In this document: positions 34,270-45,794 of the stretch, one piece after another | Layout of the letters: each line of letters opens with the position of its first letter | Numbering within the stretch: the stretch's first letter is position 1 | Source of the DNA: Mactra quadrangularis | Taxonomy: Eukaryota; Mollusca; Bivalvia; Venerida; Mactridae | Assembly: GCA_025267735.1 (NCBI GenBank) | Contig: CM046299.1 | Coordinates: 32,316,887 to 32,380,886 of the forward strand | DNA: 64,000 nucleotides | Direction: 5' to 3' | Notes under the pieces: model-generated | Seen by the model: the letters and a program-made list of their open reading frames with translations, nothing else | Told to the model about the DNA's origin: nothing | Databases searched by the model: none | Position numbers and translations under genes: made by a program

Positions 34270-35368
34270 CAGGGGCCACTTTCACGAAACAACTTAAGAT
34301 CTTTTTTAAACTTAAGTGGTTGCTTAAGTCTAGTTTTTATCTTATCACTGTTTCACAAAAAAAACTTAAGTCGATTTTGAAACATAAACTTAAGACATAA
34401 CTTAAGTCACCTAGAGAGGTGACTTAAGTCTAAAACAGGTGACTTAAGTCAGAAATTTCAATATGGCTGTCATTTATGTAGGCCGCGAATAATTAGAATA
34501 TATTTAACCCATCAGAAGTGTTTGACGACCAAGACTTAATAAATACGTATGTACATGTTATTCAGACCAGCAAGTTACCTACAAGCAGGTCACATAGTTT
34601 ACCAGTTTACATGACAACTCTTGTTGCATTAAAGTTCTATGCTACTGGCAATTATAACAGAATTCAAATTGCATGACCCATAGAATAAATGGCATTCAAA
34701 TACATGTATCACTATTTCTATAAAGAGGCGAACAAATAAAAATGCGTGTAAAGACGATTAAAGCTATCCGACAACAAAATTGAGGTTTGAATGCAAAATA
34801 AAAGCAAACAAATTAAATTATGTATCAGTGAATGTTAAAAAGCAACGAAATGCAGAATTTAATTAAGAAAATATTGATTTACCTTTTCAGTGATAGCCTC
34901 GCAATTCCAATTATTTGGCTGCTTTCTAATTAGTATTGAAAGCTTTGTCTGCCGAATGTTTTTTTTTTTTTCAAACTCTACATACATATATTACATAAAC
35001 CCCTTTTTGCTTTACTTTCGTTCCCTGCTTGTACAAGGATGACACGAAGACATCGTGTATTGATATTTGATGTGTTTGTGTGATGTGTATATAAGTCCTT
35101 GCTATAAGATTGTACATGTATTACATCATACTATTGACGATTTACACATTACCGGTTTAAAATTGACAGATTCAACAGCGTAGCTATGAAACATTGATAT
35201 AGTCAAATTTTAAGACCAGATTTAAGTCAGGAACAGATAAGATTGTCTTAAGTTTTTTCGAGAAACTGACTTAGTAAAAACTTAAGTTCACCACAACTTT
35301 TAACTTAAGTCCAAGCTTAAGTCTTGACTTATGAAAAAACTTAAGATTTTTTGTGAAAGTGGCCCCTG
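34270..35368. mobile_element. 1.1-kb TIR transposon with CTTAAG clusters
   Basis: Left end CAGGGGCCACTTTCACGAAA and its inverse on the right (one mismatch visible in the first 20 bases). Both subterminal zones are packed with CTTAAG or ACTTAAGT: about ten at 34288-34450 and about seven at 35220-35345. A small palindrome, TCACCTAGAGAGGTGA, lies near 34407-34422. The CAGGGG ends recall hAT elements, where iterated subterminal motifs bind transposase. No clear 8-bp duplication and no transposase frame were found, so it is non-autonomous. Confidence 0.85.
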
Positions 35369-36257
35369 GTTGATTCGTTTTCCTTTAATTGTTTTCTTAT
35401 AGACATTAACACTTGTTGATTGACTTGTGTGAGATCTTCATTTATATAAATCTGTGTTCCTTTAAGTTTATTTCTGCTTCTAATTACTTTATCTCTCTTA
35501 TGTCTTGATACAAATTTGACGATTATAGGTCTCGTTTTGCCAGCCTCCTTCCTCCCGAGTCTGTGGGATATATCAATGTCAGACGATGTGAGTTTTATAT
35601 CCGGGAACTTTTCATTTATCATTTTTACAACCTTATCTGTTGTTTCTTCTGCTATTTCGTCTAGTTATGTCTTTCACTCTGTCTCTTTTCTGTTTCTGGT
35701 GCTCCGGCTATCCGTATATTGTTTCTTCTTCCATATTGTTCTAAATTATTCAACTTTCCATTCTGTTTCTCAATAAATTGCGTCGTATCTGTTTGCCATT
35801 GTTTTCTGCTATCCGTGTTTTCTTCAATGACCTTTTCAAGACTTTCTATCTTTTTCAAAAGTTTGTCGTTTTCAGTTTCCTTGGAAAATGATTTATCTTC
35901 TAGAATTTCTATACGTTTTTCCATGGGTTTCAGTATTTCGTCTTTCATTTGAATGATAAGATCTTTGACAAGCTTCTTTATGATTGTGTTATTTTTAAAA
36001 AACACATTGTCCAGCATGTATTTATTATCTCTTATCTCTTTACGAACATCTTCATCTATTGTGTCGTCATTTTCACTTTCTTCAACAGTAATCATGTCTT
36101 TAACTGATTCCATTTTTTCTAAGATTTTTGTATCTTTAATGACTTTACCCTTTTTCTTCTTTTGTTTAGCTGTTATTGTTGTTGCACTGTTAATACTGTT
36201 GTCCAGTTCACTAGAACTACTTTCTCCACTTCGCTTTCTTTTAGATTTATCAGACAT
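35369..36257 (-). pseudogene. L1-type ORF1 (nucleic-acid chaperone) relic
   Basis: The minus frame from Met at 36257 begins with a basic, Ser-rich tail (KSKRKRSGESSSSE), then a predicted coiled coil (about residues 60-165, with Glu/Lys/Leu/Ile heptads), then LEQYGRRNNIRIAGAPE, the start of the L1 ORF1 RRM-like domain. A frameshift near 35650-35660 moves the rest to another frame: SSDIDISHRLGRKEAGKTRP, IIVKFVSRHKRDKVIRSRNK and TQIYINEDLT, matching the C-terminal domain. Such proteins trimerise and coat retrotransposon RNA. The C-terminus is cut off by the transposon at 35368. Confidence 0.9.
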
Positions 36258-37299
36258 TTTATTGTAGTAAGTGATGTCACGTTATTAGTGTTGAGTACTA
36301 TACTCTAACATTAATTGGCGGGCTCCTTTTACACGTTGTTATTTTTAGGTTGTTACAATAATGATTTATGAAGCTGTTCGTTTACACTAAATATACTACA
36401 GTGTTGCTATAACATTATGCCACGAAGAGAATATCGTGTGTGACAGAAAACGTTGCTAATTCATTATTATTAGGCTACAAAATTTCAAAATAAAGGTCTT
36501 ATATTTTACCACTGGTATTAATCCACAAAATAATCCCAACTTTTATCCACTTATATTTCCATAACTGTTAGAAAAAGTCCCATTTTCACTGAGCCTAAAA
36601 AGTACGTGTTTATGTTTACACCGGAAGACAGAGTTTCTTCCCTTGGTAAATGTAGAAGATTTCCATAGGAAAGCTTAGATGCAAACTATAAAAGGCCTAT
36701 TTCATATACTTTCAGTTTAAAACATACTGTTTTATGTTGCATTTGTATTTATTATAGTAATTAAGAGTTTTGAATACTTTAACTTCTTGGGTCATACAGA
36801 CTCAAATAAGCAACTATTTACTCCTAACTAATCTTAGTATTTTTGTTAAGAGGTTAGAGTTTTAGACCTTACCCTTTATTTTGGGTATACTATTGTTTAT
36901 AGTCATTGTAACTGTTATCAATCATTTAATAATTATTTTATTGACCTATTAACTTCATATCTATGTCAGAATATTCATATTTAAGGTATTTATAACTTGT
37001 TTTTTGTATCATTATTCATTTAATAAGGGTTAAAAATCACTATTTTCATTGATGGAACAGCCATAAATAATTAGGGTATTTTGTTAGGGTTATCTCCCTT
37101 TTATATAGAACAAAGATGACATTCTTTGTTTAGGGGTTTATTGCAGAGTTACTTCCCATGAATAATCATAGGGGTCAGCACCAGTCTTGTCTAAGTCCAT
37201 AAATATGCGTGCAGCTTGGAATTCTTCAGTAAAGAATTACGTAAAAGTAAGTAGTGGTGAAGATTAAAGTAGAACATTTTTGAACAAAAAAATATAGAA
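36258..37299. other. AT-rich DNA between two divergent retroelement relics
   Basis: The left part may be the 5' untranslated region of the minus-strand ORF1 element and the right part that of the plus-strand element starting near 37300. No motif or repeat confirms either. Confidence 0.4.
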
Positions 37300-39115
37300 G
37301 AAAGAAAATTTTAACAAATTAAAAAAAATATCAAAAAAAGATAAACATACTCAAATTCTCTATAACCAAAATTTTTCTATGTTAGAACTAGAAATAGCTC
37401 TCAAAAACTGTAAAAATGGAGTGCCTGGTGAGGATGGAATTCATTACTCAATAAGCCAAAACATGTCTTTTAGATCTATTTAATCAATCATGGGAAAAAG
37501 GGGAAACACCTGACTCCTGGAGTGAGGCGGTGATAATTCCCCTACTGAAAGCTTCTAAACCAAAAACTGATCCTAAATCATATAGACCTACTATATTTCA
37601 TTGACATCCACTTTTACAAAATTAATGCAAAAAATGATAAAACCTAGGTTGTGTGAATACTTAGAAACATATAACAAAATATCCAAATATCAATCAGGCT
37701 GTAGGGAAAATCATTCATGTGAGGACAACCTACTAAGGTTAGAACATGACATAAGAACTGCACAAGTAACAAAACAAAATGTTATAGCTGTATTTTTAGA
37801 TCTAACCTCAGCCTTTGACAAATTATGGACAATAGGAGCAAAAAAATTAACTGAGGCAGGAATTAAAGGAAAACTATTGTTTTGGCTAAAATAATAACAG
37901 GCTGCCCAAGAAATGCTAGAACAGAACCTTCTTTGATAGAATGTAATGAAATTCTTTTTGAGCTAAATAGAGAAATGCTTATGATGAAGTACTGGGCAAG
38001 AACTGTAAAACTAGAAGATAATTTACCAATTAATGAAAAATTGAAAGTAATGAAAATTAAAACTAACATACACATTAGAAATACAAAAACTAATAAGTAA
38101 ATATGAACTAAATAGTAATGATATCTCCCCACCCTTCTATGAATCATTGATAGGAATATCAGCCCCAAATACAAATATTGAGCTAACCAAAACTATTAAT
38201 AAGAAGATCCTGAAATAGCTAATAAAAATAATGCAGTAGAATTCATTAACAAAAATAAAACTCCATGGGAAATTTATACTGATGGCAGTAAAGACCCAGA
38301 AAATAATTTAGCTGGGGCAGGAATTGTAACATTAGACAAAAACAACAAGATTATTCAAAATATGGCAATTAAACTAGACCATAGAGTTTCAATCTTTAGC
38401 TGTGAAATCACAGCAATAAGTGTAGCTCTTAGTTGGGTTCTATATAATGTTGTGAATAAAAACAAGTTCCAGATGAAATAAATCTATATTCAGACTCGTT
38501 AAGTTCAATTCAGGCAATACAATCATGTAAATTCAAAAACAGACCAAAATTAGAACACAATATCTTATATTGTTTGATTGAACGATAAAAATGTGAACAC
38601 TATCTTGATTCCTAGCCATGTAGGGATAAAGGAAATGAAATGGCTGATAAAACAGCTAAACAAGGATCCCTAAATGGAGAATTTATTGACATAAAACTAA
38701 GTGTCCAAGAAATGTACAACATAATAAAATCTAAAATACAACATCAATTCAAAAATCAGCTATTTCCTAAATATTGTGCAACAAAAGACATAACCTATGG
38801 AAAATGCCCAACAATTATGCAACAATATTTTGTTGTACCAGCACATGATAAGGCATTAACACAATTAAGATTAGGATGTAGTTACCTTGGGGCTGAAACT
38901 ATAATAAAAAACCTTGTCCAAATAATCGGTCAATAGAAACTTTTGAACATCTACTTTTTGATTGCAAAAGTTATGAAGAAGCCAGACAAAAGCTAAAAAA
39001 CAAGTTATTTGAATTGGATATAACTTCAGTCAACAAGGTTACACTATTATTCCCTAGCAATGAAAACTCATCCAAAATTTACGAAATACTAATAGAATAT
39101 CTAGCTTAAATAGAA
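37300..39115 (+). pseudogene. Non-LTR retrotransposon RT-RNase H relic, internally deleted
   Basis: The plus strand shows LELEIALKNCKNGVPGEDGI (37380-37440), then STFTKLMQKMIKPRLCEYLE, YQSGCRENHSCEDNLLRLEH and AVFLDLTSAFDKLW (37600-37890), that is RT fingers to motif A. At about 37893 the sequence jumps to ITGCPRNARTEPSLIECNEI, which normally follows the thumb, so motifs B and C (the catalytic DD box) are deleted. Next comes RNase H: PWEIYTDGSK, LAGAGIV, CEITAISVALSW, then IPSHVGIKGNEMADKTAKQG (38280-38670). The end has SIETFEHLLFDCKSYEEA and EYLNRKYFKK. RNase H places it in the I/Jockey/R1-like part of the non-LTR tree. Several stops and frameshifts. Confidence 0.88.
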
Positions 39116-39422
39116 TACCTTAATAGAAAATATTTTAAAAAGATTAACTGGAACACTAGAAATTAAATTCACTTTAGGTAGCCCCATTAATTCTAGGGTA
39201 CCACAAATAACTTATATATTAAATGACTTAATAAGTCAGTTCTGATTGGGAAAGGGGTTATATTGACCACCTGGCCACTGGCCTCAATCAGTCACTGACA
39301 ATAAATTAAAAATAAAGGTAGCCACATAAATTTCGAGGGAACTCCAATAACTTTAAAGTCAGTTCTGATTGGGACAAGGATTATACTGACCACCTGGCCA
39401 CTGTCAGGATAAAACTAACAGG
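39116..39422 (+). repeat. Duplicated 3' untranslated unit of the RNase H element
   Basis: Two diverged ~139-bp units start at about 39178 and 39317. Each has GTAGCC near its start, then AGTCAGTTCTGATTGGGA and TGACCACCTGGCCACTG. Tandem 3' repeats of this kind are known in some non-LTR elements and may serve the element's own RT. Confidence 0.75.
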
Positions 39423-39930
39423 CATACTTTTCGAACTAAAAATAGTCTCAATCACCAAAGAGACTACTATTCACAGATAATGAAAATTCAAACAGAATTT
39501 ATAAAATACAAATTGACTATTTGGCTGAAACTGAATTCCTCAATAGAAAATTTATTAAAAGAATCCCTACATCAGATCTGACTTGGTAGCCTCATGAATT
39601 TTGGGGGACCAGCCAGCTCTGAATAATCTAACGTAATTAAAATTTGACATGTATTTATACTAACTCATACTATAAAACTAAACTGGTAAAAGGACTGGTA
39701 GCCAGTAGGGCCAGCTCCCAACATATAAACCATAAACAACTAACATCACCGATCTAAGGGCTTTGGTCAGCTAGTTGGGTAAGCCCTCGGGTCACCAAAC
39801 AACAACACACTAAACAGTCAAATCATACACGATAATGAGGCTGATAGCCAGTGGGGTCAGACTCCTTATCAGTATTACAATTATTAAATACCCTTATGAA
39901 TAAAATGAATAACAATCTGTGAATGTGCTT
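39423..39930 (+). pseudogene. Second, 5'-truncated copy of the same element's 3' end
   Basis: In the plus strand near 39465-39575, NENSNRIYKIQIDYLAETEF followed by LNRKFIKRI aligns with the last codons of the first copy (NENSSKIYEILIEYLA, EYLNRKYFKKI). It is followed again by GGTAGCCTCATGAATTTTGG, matching the start of the 3' unit. Related phrases (TAGCCAGTAGGGCCAGCTCC, TAGCCAGTGGGGTCAG) continue to about 39880. It is a second truncated insertion or a tandem duplication. Confidence 0.7.
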
Positions 39931-40245
39931 TTTCCCGTGTAAATAAATCAAAATACAGACTAGTCTGTCAATAAGAAGGACAAATATATAACCCTATACT
40001 TCGAAAGTGTGCAGATTAAAATAATAAAATAAAAATTAAAAAACGAAGTAAGTAGGTAAAGGTTCCACATGTGACTAAGTATGGCCGCCTTCAATAACCC
40101 ATTCTAAATACTTGCTGTACACCATAAGCCTCATATATTCTCGTCCAATATTGTAGATGAATAGAGCCAAACCCATAAACTAACAACGCCGCACCAATTA
40201 AATACAAGCTGCCGCCAAATTAGGTTACGAATACACTCTAAAATA
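39931..40245. other. AT-rich DNA, nothing recognised
   Basis: A short stretch between the retroelement tail and MITE copy C. Confidence 0.45.
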
Positions 40246-40807
40246 GACCAGTTCACGGATGACGTCACAAGCACCTGCTACCTACATTTAGCTGATTTAC
40301 TGGTTGGCAGAAAGAAACCAATGTTTACATACAATTGTTACCAGCAGAATTTTTAAATCATGATAACTTTTTTATTTGTGGGCCGATTTTTATGATATTT
40401 ATATTGATAGAAAGCTTTTAAAATTCATATTTTTAAATATAAGGAGATTGCCAAAATTTTGATTTGAAAAAAGATATATTAGGTGATTTAAACCTGTCTT
40501 TTGAACTTTTGAACTATCTTCTTGCTGGTTTGAAGCACTAGGTTTAAACACTCGCAAATAAAAAACGATTCTGTTTCGACAAATAATTTTAAAAAATTCA
40601 AAATATGAATTTCAAGACCTTTTTAATGTAATAAGATACGAAATTGTTTGGTGAAAAATGACGTAGTAATTTTAATTTTAAAATTACTGTGTTTTTCATT
40701 TTATCTACTCGCTATTATTTCTTGCCAACCATCAAATGGTTACCTGTATTTCTTATCAGCTACTAGTTACTATTTATTGACTTCATAACAACAACAATGA
40801 ACTGGTC
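40246..40807 (+). mobile_element. TA-flanked MITE, copy C
   Basis: GACCAGTTCACGG to TGAACTGGTC, with TA on both sides; same orientation as copy A and nearly collinear with copies A and B, including GAAGCACTAGGTTTAAACAC in the middle. CRE at 40260-40267. At 562 bp it is probably closest to the complete form. Confidence 0.88.
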
Positions 40808-40831
40808 TATACTCCATGTCTTCAGATTCTA

Positions 40832-41038
40832 ATTTACCGCCGGCCTTCAGGCCGGTGGTATATTGGTATCGTCAGAATCTGATAACCGTGGTAGGAGCAG
40901 TTCATGACTTCTTTTACTTGCGTCCTGCTTTTTTATTTACAAATGTTGACAGTGCTAAATTGTAATAATTTTTACTTTTATAGTACTGCAATAAAAAATT
41001 CTGTTTTTTTTGGGCATTTTATAAAGAACATGTTATCC
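40832..41038 (-). repeat. Dispersed repeat ending in a GC-rich hairpin, copy 2
   Basis: Inverse of 14221-14386 with an extra ~40 bp inside. Its hairpin end is at the left here (ACCGCCGGCCTTCAGGCCGG). At the other end the homology breaks exactly at 41038/41039, where the next TIR element starts. Confidence 0.75.
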
Positions 41039-41702
41039 CAGCGTTTTTTTCCTTCTTAAAATGGGTCCGGTTCATAAAAAATCGTAAAATCACGGGTCCG
41101 TGAGAAATTAGTCAATGTAATGACCTTGACCGGAAATAAAACTTAAGCACAATTTTACGCGGTAAGACAAAGGAGTTTGTTTGTAAACATTAAATTTTAC
41201 ATCATTAGTTTGATTGTAAAACTAATGAAGCGGAACAATGAATATGTGAAAGAGTGATTACACAAACTCTCAGACGACAGTTATACAAGATGACGCTATT
41301 TATCATCATTAACGGATTAGCGATGTCGTAAAGAACGGCATGAATAAAGATTCTAATTTATTTTTAATTGATGTTAAGTGATATTGATTATTGAAATTTG
41401 CCGACTCTTGTCCATTTAAGTGATAATTGACACACGGTTATTAAATAACTGTCAGTTACGATAGTTGGACAAATAAACAAAAGTAAAATTTTATTAATTC
41501 CAAAACCCGGTTTTTGCCGATTTTTTTTTAGTTTTGACAACTTAGTTTTTTCTCTTGATTTGGCAAATAACAATATAAGAAACGATTGGGAAGGGTCCGT
41601 TGACACAATTGGGAAGGTCCGTTGGCGTGATTGGGAAGATTCCGGTCGTCATTGGGAATGGGTCCGTTTTCCGGACCCATTTTAAGAAGGAAAAAAACGC
41701 TG
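41039..41702. mobile_element. 664-bp TIR element, CAGCGTTTTT ends
   Basis: Perfect 32-bp inverted repeats at 41039-41070 and 41671-41702 (begin CAGCGTTTTTTTCCTTCTTA). Inside the right end, 41582-41670, GATTGGGAAGGGTCCGTT-like units recur four times; the left end has only two GGGTCCG copies, so the subterminal zones are unequal. No target duplication is visible and the copy-2 repeat does not resume after it, so a deletion may have followed insertion. No coding capacity. Confidence 0.85.
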
Positions 41703-44439
41703 TAGAAGACAACCTTTTCTCTCTTAAATACTCCCTTGATTCATATACAATGAACCTAGGATATTTATTTAACATTGTATGAATATTTATTTCAATTATT
41801 ATGTAATATTTGTTCGCAATGGTTACTTTAATAGATAACGTTTGGCTAAAAATAACGAACACAGTCGTACGATCGCGAAAAGAAAAATAAATTCTCCGAA
41901 ATACTCCCTTGATTCTAATACGTAGAAGGTTAGATACTTATATTAGTATTAATTAATATTTTTTCTAAAAAAAGACGTTTAATCACTAAATTATTCTCAA
42001 AATAACACACATAACCGCATACAGTTGTATAAGTTTTTGCGTATGCTAAAAACAACCACGTACCGTACATATTTCACGCACGTCTCCGTGAACAGATTTG
42101 CTATAGACTCGTGGTAAATAAGAAAGCACGCGAGTTGAGAAATTTAGATCGGGTTTATTGTATACGATGCGCTAAATGCATGATGTTAAATCTGGCGTGT
42201 TTTCATATACATAACTTTCATTTATTATTTTAAACATTTATATCATGTTTAAAAGAAGTTTCTCCAAGAAGTTGCTACGTTGTAATTATATTCTCTTCTA
42301 AACCCTGGTTAAGACTAAAACACGTAGTCATGCGAGTATATTTAGTAAACATAAATTTATTTCTGTAATTAGTGGCCAATAAGCCGTACTTTTTTAAGTT
42401 TTAAAAAGGAATAATGTATTAATTAAATAATGTTGTAAATATATAGATTTATAAACTGTGACATTTATCATGGAACACTTTACATGTTCTGTATTATACC
42501 TCAGAAAACAGAATTTTGTACTCTTTTTGCCGCATATATCTTTGTTTTCTCTTTTGATTTATGGACACATACCACTATCCGGCGGTATTTAATGCTTTGC
42601 ATTTATCTTTTCTTGTACTGCAGTCATCCCCATCATCTCCAAATCCAAATATTTCCTCCTTCAGTTGACACAGCTTCATTTCTCCTCAATCCTCAGGTCA
42701 AATCCATCCCAGAATAGGTAATAAGGAAGCCAATCCTAACATATAGTCATAATCTAGCCCAAAATTGAGGTTATTTGAAACCCAAGTCACAGTTTGATGC
42801 AGCACCGCGAAAACTATGACAAAAATTGAAATGATTCTAGAAAAAAATCAAACAATATATCAACAATAACTCAGTGTTTATTAATAAAACGTAATAAATA
42901 TTGACTAAATCCACTAAATAAAACTTAAATCTCACCTTTAGTACGATAAAATCCAATAAAAAACTTAAATACATGTGGTACCTAACAACTTACAACGGAA
43001 ACGGTGACACGGTAAAATCAACACATCGTGATTTTGACTACAAGGAGTCTTTCTTTTCGCAACCAGAGTTACCGTTCGTGAATTTTTGATGAACATATAG
43101 AATAAGAAGTACTATATACACTGACATGGTAAACATTTAAATAGTATAAATTAATATTTATGTTTCTAAGATTTGATTCTCATCCTAACTTCGACCACTT
43201 ATGAGAAACAAAAATTAGATCAACATAAGTAGTAACATAATATACTCAACCCTTATATTAATCTAGCCCTTTGTTAGACTAATGACCAGGGGGTTACATT
43301 AATTCAGGCACCATGTCCGTTATATCCTAAAAAATAGTTCATAGTTACAAACCTGGTGGATGCTGCACACTTTTCAGAACAGTAAAACTCTATATGACTC
43401 ATCTTTCCCCTCTATAGGAAAAAGAAAATAGTAGGACAATATATATGGATAATAGAGTACTACATTTTTTATATTTTAAGTTGTTGTATCTATTATACAC
43501 ATGCTACAACTAATTATCCCATTGCTAATGACTTGTTTTCATTTCAGATTAATATATGATTCAACAGTGTACGAGAAAACAATATAATTATACACACAAA
43601 CAGAGACACACGCCATAGTGCTCAACACTCCAAAGTGATATATTGGGTGCCATAGTGATAACATATCAATAAGAACACTTTGAATAGTGCCATTCAAAGA
43701 ATAAACAATTAAGAGTATATTTAGTGTCAGGAAAAATGTTTTACATATCAACAACACCGACTCGGTACCAACTTTTACTGACACTCACTGTGCGTAAAAT
43801 AAACATTATAGTACCGAGCGGAAATATTGAATACAGTGTTATAGTGATCTAGTGCTTCTGTGACGGTGATATTAATATAGTGTTCCAACCAATGTGCTTC
43901 CTCCTTTTATCACAGTGTTTTAATGCTTATGTGCCAGATATTAATGTGCTTTTGATTTTATTCTATATTTTGCCATCAGCCGCAGTTTAGCGACGTACGG
44001 CATTTTAAACAGGAATTTCCGGTTTTAACCTAGTCAACTTTATTTTAATCTCTACTTAATGTCTTAGATGATGATTCGCGACAATGCATTAGTATTTAAT
44101 ACATTTATACGTATGGATTTGTCAATATCTCGGGCACATGATACACGATAATAAAATGCAAAATCACAATATCTCGGACCGATTTTTACCGTGTATGTAC
44201 ACGATGAACGGTCTACACGGTACACGATTGAAATACACGATGAATGATACACGCACGATACACGCTGCTTACTCTCAAATTTCGGAAACTTGCACGATCC
44301 GAGATCTTTATGTATTCTGTCATTCTTTATATGTCATCACTAAAATAAAAACCATTTAACATAATACATTTTTCCATTGGTGTTGGTGAAGGAATAAACA
44401 GTTTTATTATATAAATAAAAAACAAAAATTATACTAACA
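41703..44439. other. 2.7 kb of AT-rich DNA without recognised gene
   Basis: Frames of 60-106 codons occur (for example 42484-42717 plus and 43539-43784 minus) but none shows a family motif. A patch at about 44130-44275 is rich in TACACGAT microrepeats, with AATATCTCGG twice nearby. Confidence 0.45.
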
Positions 44440-44703
44440 CGAAATTCAAACTCCAACAAAAAGAGGCCTGTTGGGAAAATCTCGGCAGTAGGTATAGGTA
44501 TAAGGAAGACATGGGAGGTGAACCGATTGTGATGGTAAAGGGAAGATACTCTGTACAAACAGTTGCTTCCCTTGCTGAATCAAGAAATAACTGCCGCCAT
44601 CTTCTTGAATGTCGGCTCGCTGGCAAGAGATGTTTCTCTGCCAAACCACAACGATAAACCTATCATTTTGACGATATCACTGATATGAAAAGAATTGAAA
44701 CAG
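44440..44703 (+). other. Putative first exon of a spliced plus-strand transcript
   Basis: A GC-richer patch ending in a strong donor, ACAG|GTAAGA, at 44703/44704. It holds a 48-codon frame at 44511-44657, beginning MGGEPIVMVKGRYSVQ, with no family resemblance, and the YY1-type site below. The following candidate exons are 45645-45708, 46052-46102, 46346-46440 and 61783 onward. A later short frame reads into a stop in exon 2, so the transcript may be non-coding. Confidence 0.3.
44593..44603 (-). promoter_or_regulatory. YY1-type site AAGATGGCGGC
   Basis: The minus strand reads AAGATGGCGGC, the classic YY1 consensus, which in animals is often just downstream of transcription starts in either orientation. 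Its place in the GC-richer patch before a strong splice donor supports a promoter here. Confidence 0.4.
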
Positions 44704-45130
44704 GTAAGATATTCGATTCTATTCCTTCTGAACGTTATCAGTCTTTGCTGAACTAGAATATTTATTAATCAAAGTAGCGTGTTTACTCGCTTAAAATTGC
44801 GGACGACGTCATTCTCGCAAATGGTGAATACCTGTGTACACCTTACATTAACTTTTGTTATCTTTTTTTATATATAAATTCATATATTTCTGTTGTCGTG
44901 GTTAACTGTTCGAGCTTACATCATTTGTGAGATTTTTTATTATTATTTATGATGATATTTTCGGATGGATAATTTCGGATATTAAGCTATGACTTTAGTG
45001 ATTGTATTGGAAGGATTTTACAACTCTTTTAATTCATATTATGTCATTTAACATCTCAGTCTACCTCAGATTAGATTTATAGGTAGCCTAGTATCTCTCA
45101 GTCACGACATTAGTTTCAAAATGATTTATC

Positions 45131-45437
45131 TTATTTATATATTTTAATTTATTTATTTATTGGAGGCAACGCTGTGTCAACACAATTGTAGGTCATTTTA
45201 TGGCGTCCAGCGCACCTAACCTAGCTTTCCTGGACCATTGTCTATAATCAGTACTCACCTACCATTCCACTGGCTGGAAACTTCTCTATATTTTCTAATC
45301 AAGGGAGGAAAATCGACATTATTGTCAAATTTTCATGCAAGGGTATAACCTCCCCAGGTGACATTCAAACCTGCACCCCCTCGGGCACGAGTATCCAAAT
45401 CCCAGTGCGCTACCAACTGCACTATCCAACCGGGTTG
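45131..45437 (-). mobile_element. tRNA-derived SINE, second copy
   Basis: Same family as 27697-27992, inverted. On the minus strand, head (TAGTGCAGTTGGTAGCGCAC, degraded box A region) to tail (TTGGATTTAAC-like replaced by AATAAATAAATAAATT). Exact 12-bp duplications AAATGATTTATC flank it at 45119-45130 and 45438-45449. Box B (GGTTTGAATGTC) has diverged from consensus, so this copy is probably not transcribed by pol III. It lies in the first candidate intron. Confidence 0.9.
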
Positions 45438-45644
45438 AAATGATTTATCCACTCCCTTTAATTACCTACATGTGATAAACAACACTTGTCTAGCATACTG
45501 AAATTTTCCTTCCATACTTTTTTGTAACAAATAACATTAACTGTAAAACTTTATACATGGTCTCTCTAACCAAAAAAATCTCTATTTCTTGATCATATTT
45601 AACTACAATGTATTTTGAATGTGAATGTCTTTTATTTCTTACAG

Positions 45645-45708
45645 ATTAAATTCCGCACCTAAAGAGTTAGGCACAAAGTTTTATTCATGTATGGTGTTTA
45701 TAGACTTG
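45645..45708 (+). other. Putative exon 2 (64 nt)
   Basis: Bounded by a strong acceptor (TTTTATTTCTTACAG) and a donor (TTG|GTAAGG). One frame is open throughout (LNSAPKELGTKFYSCMVFID) and is in phase with an open frame in exon 3. It has a stop just upstream in exon 1 and another seven codons into exon 4. No protein family recognised. Confidence 0.3.
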
Positions 45709-45794
45709 GTAAGGTTAATTTAAATTATTAATTTAACTATTATTCATGTACTTTTTATTATTGAAGTGCAATTGTGCAACTGATGAATTGTTAA

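Noticed and set aside
35516..36267. Plus-strand Ser/Phe-rich frames with apparent membrane-like segments
   Set aside because: They are antisense shadows of the minus-strand L1-type ORF1 coiled-coil relic.
44446..44649. Minus-strand protein frames at the YY1-type patch
   Set aside because: Two overlapping frames of similar length with no family motif; the plus-strand donor signal is stronger evidence for transcription in the other direction.
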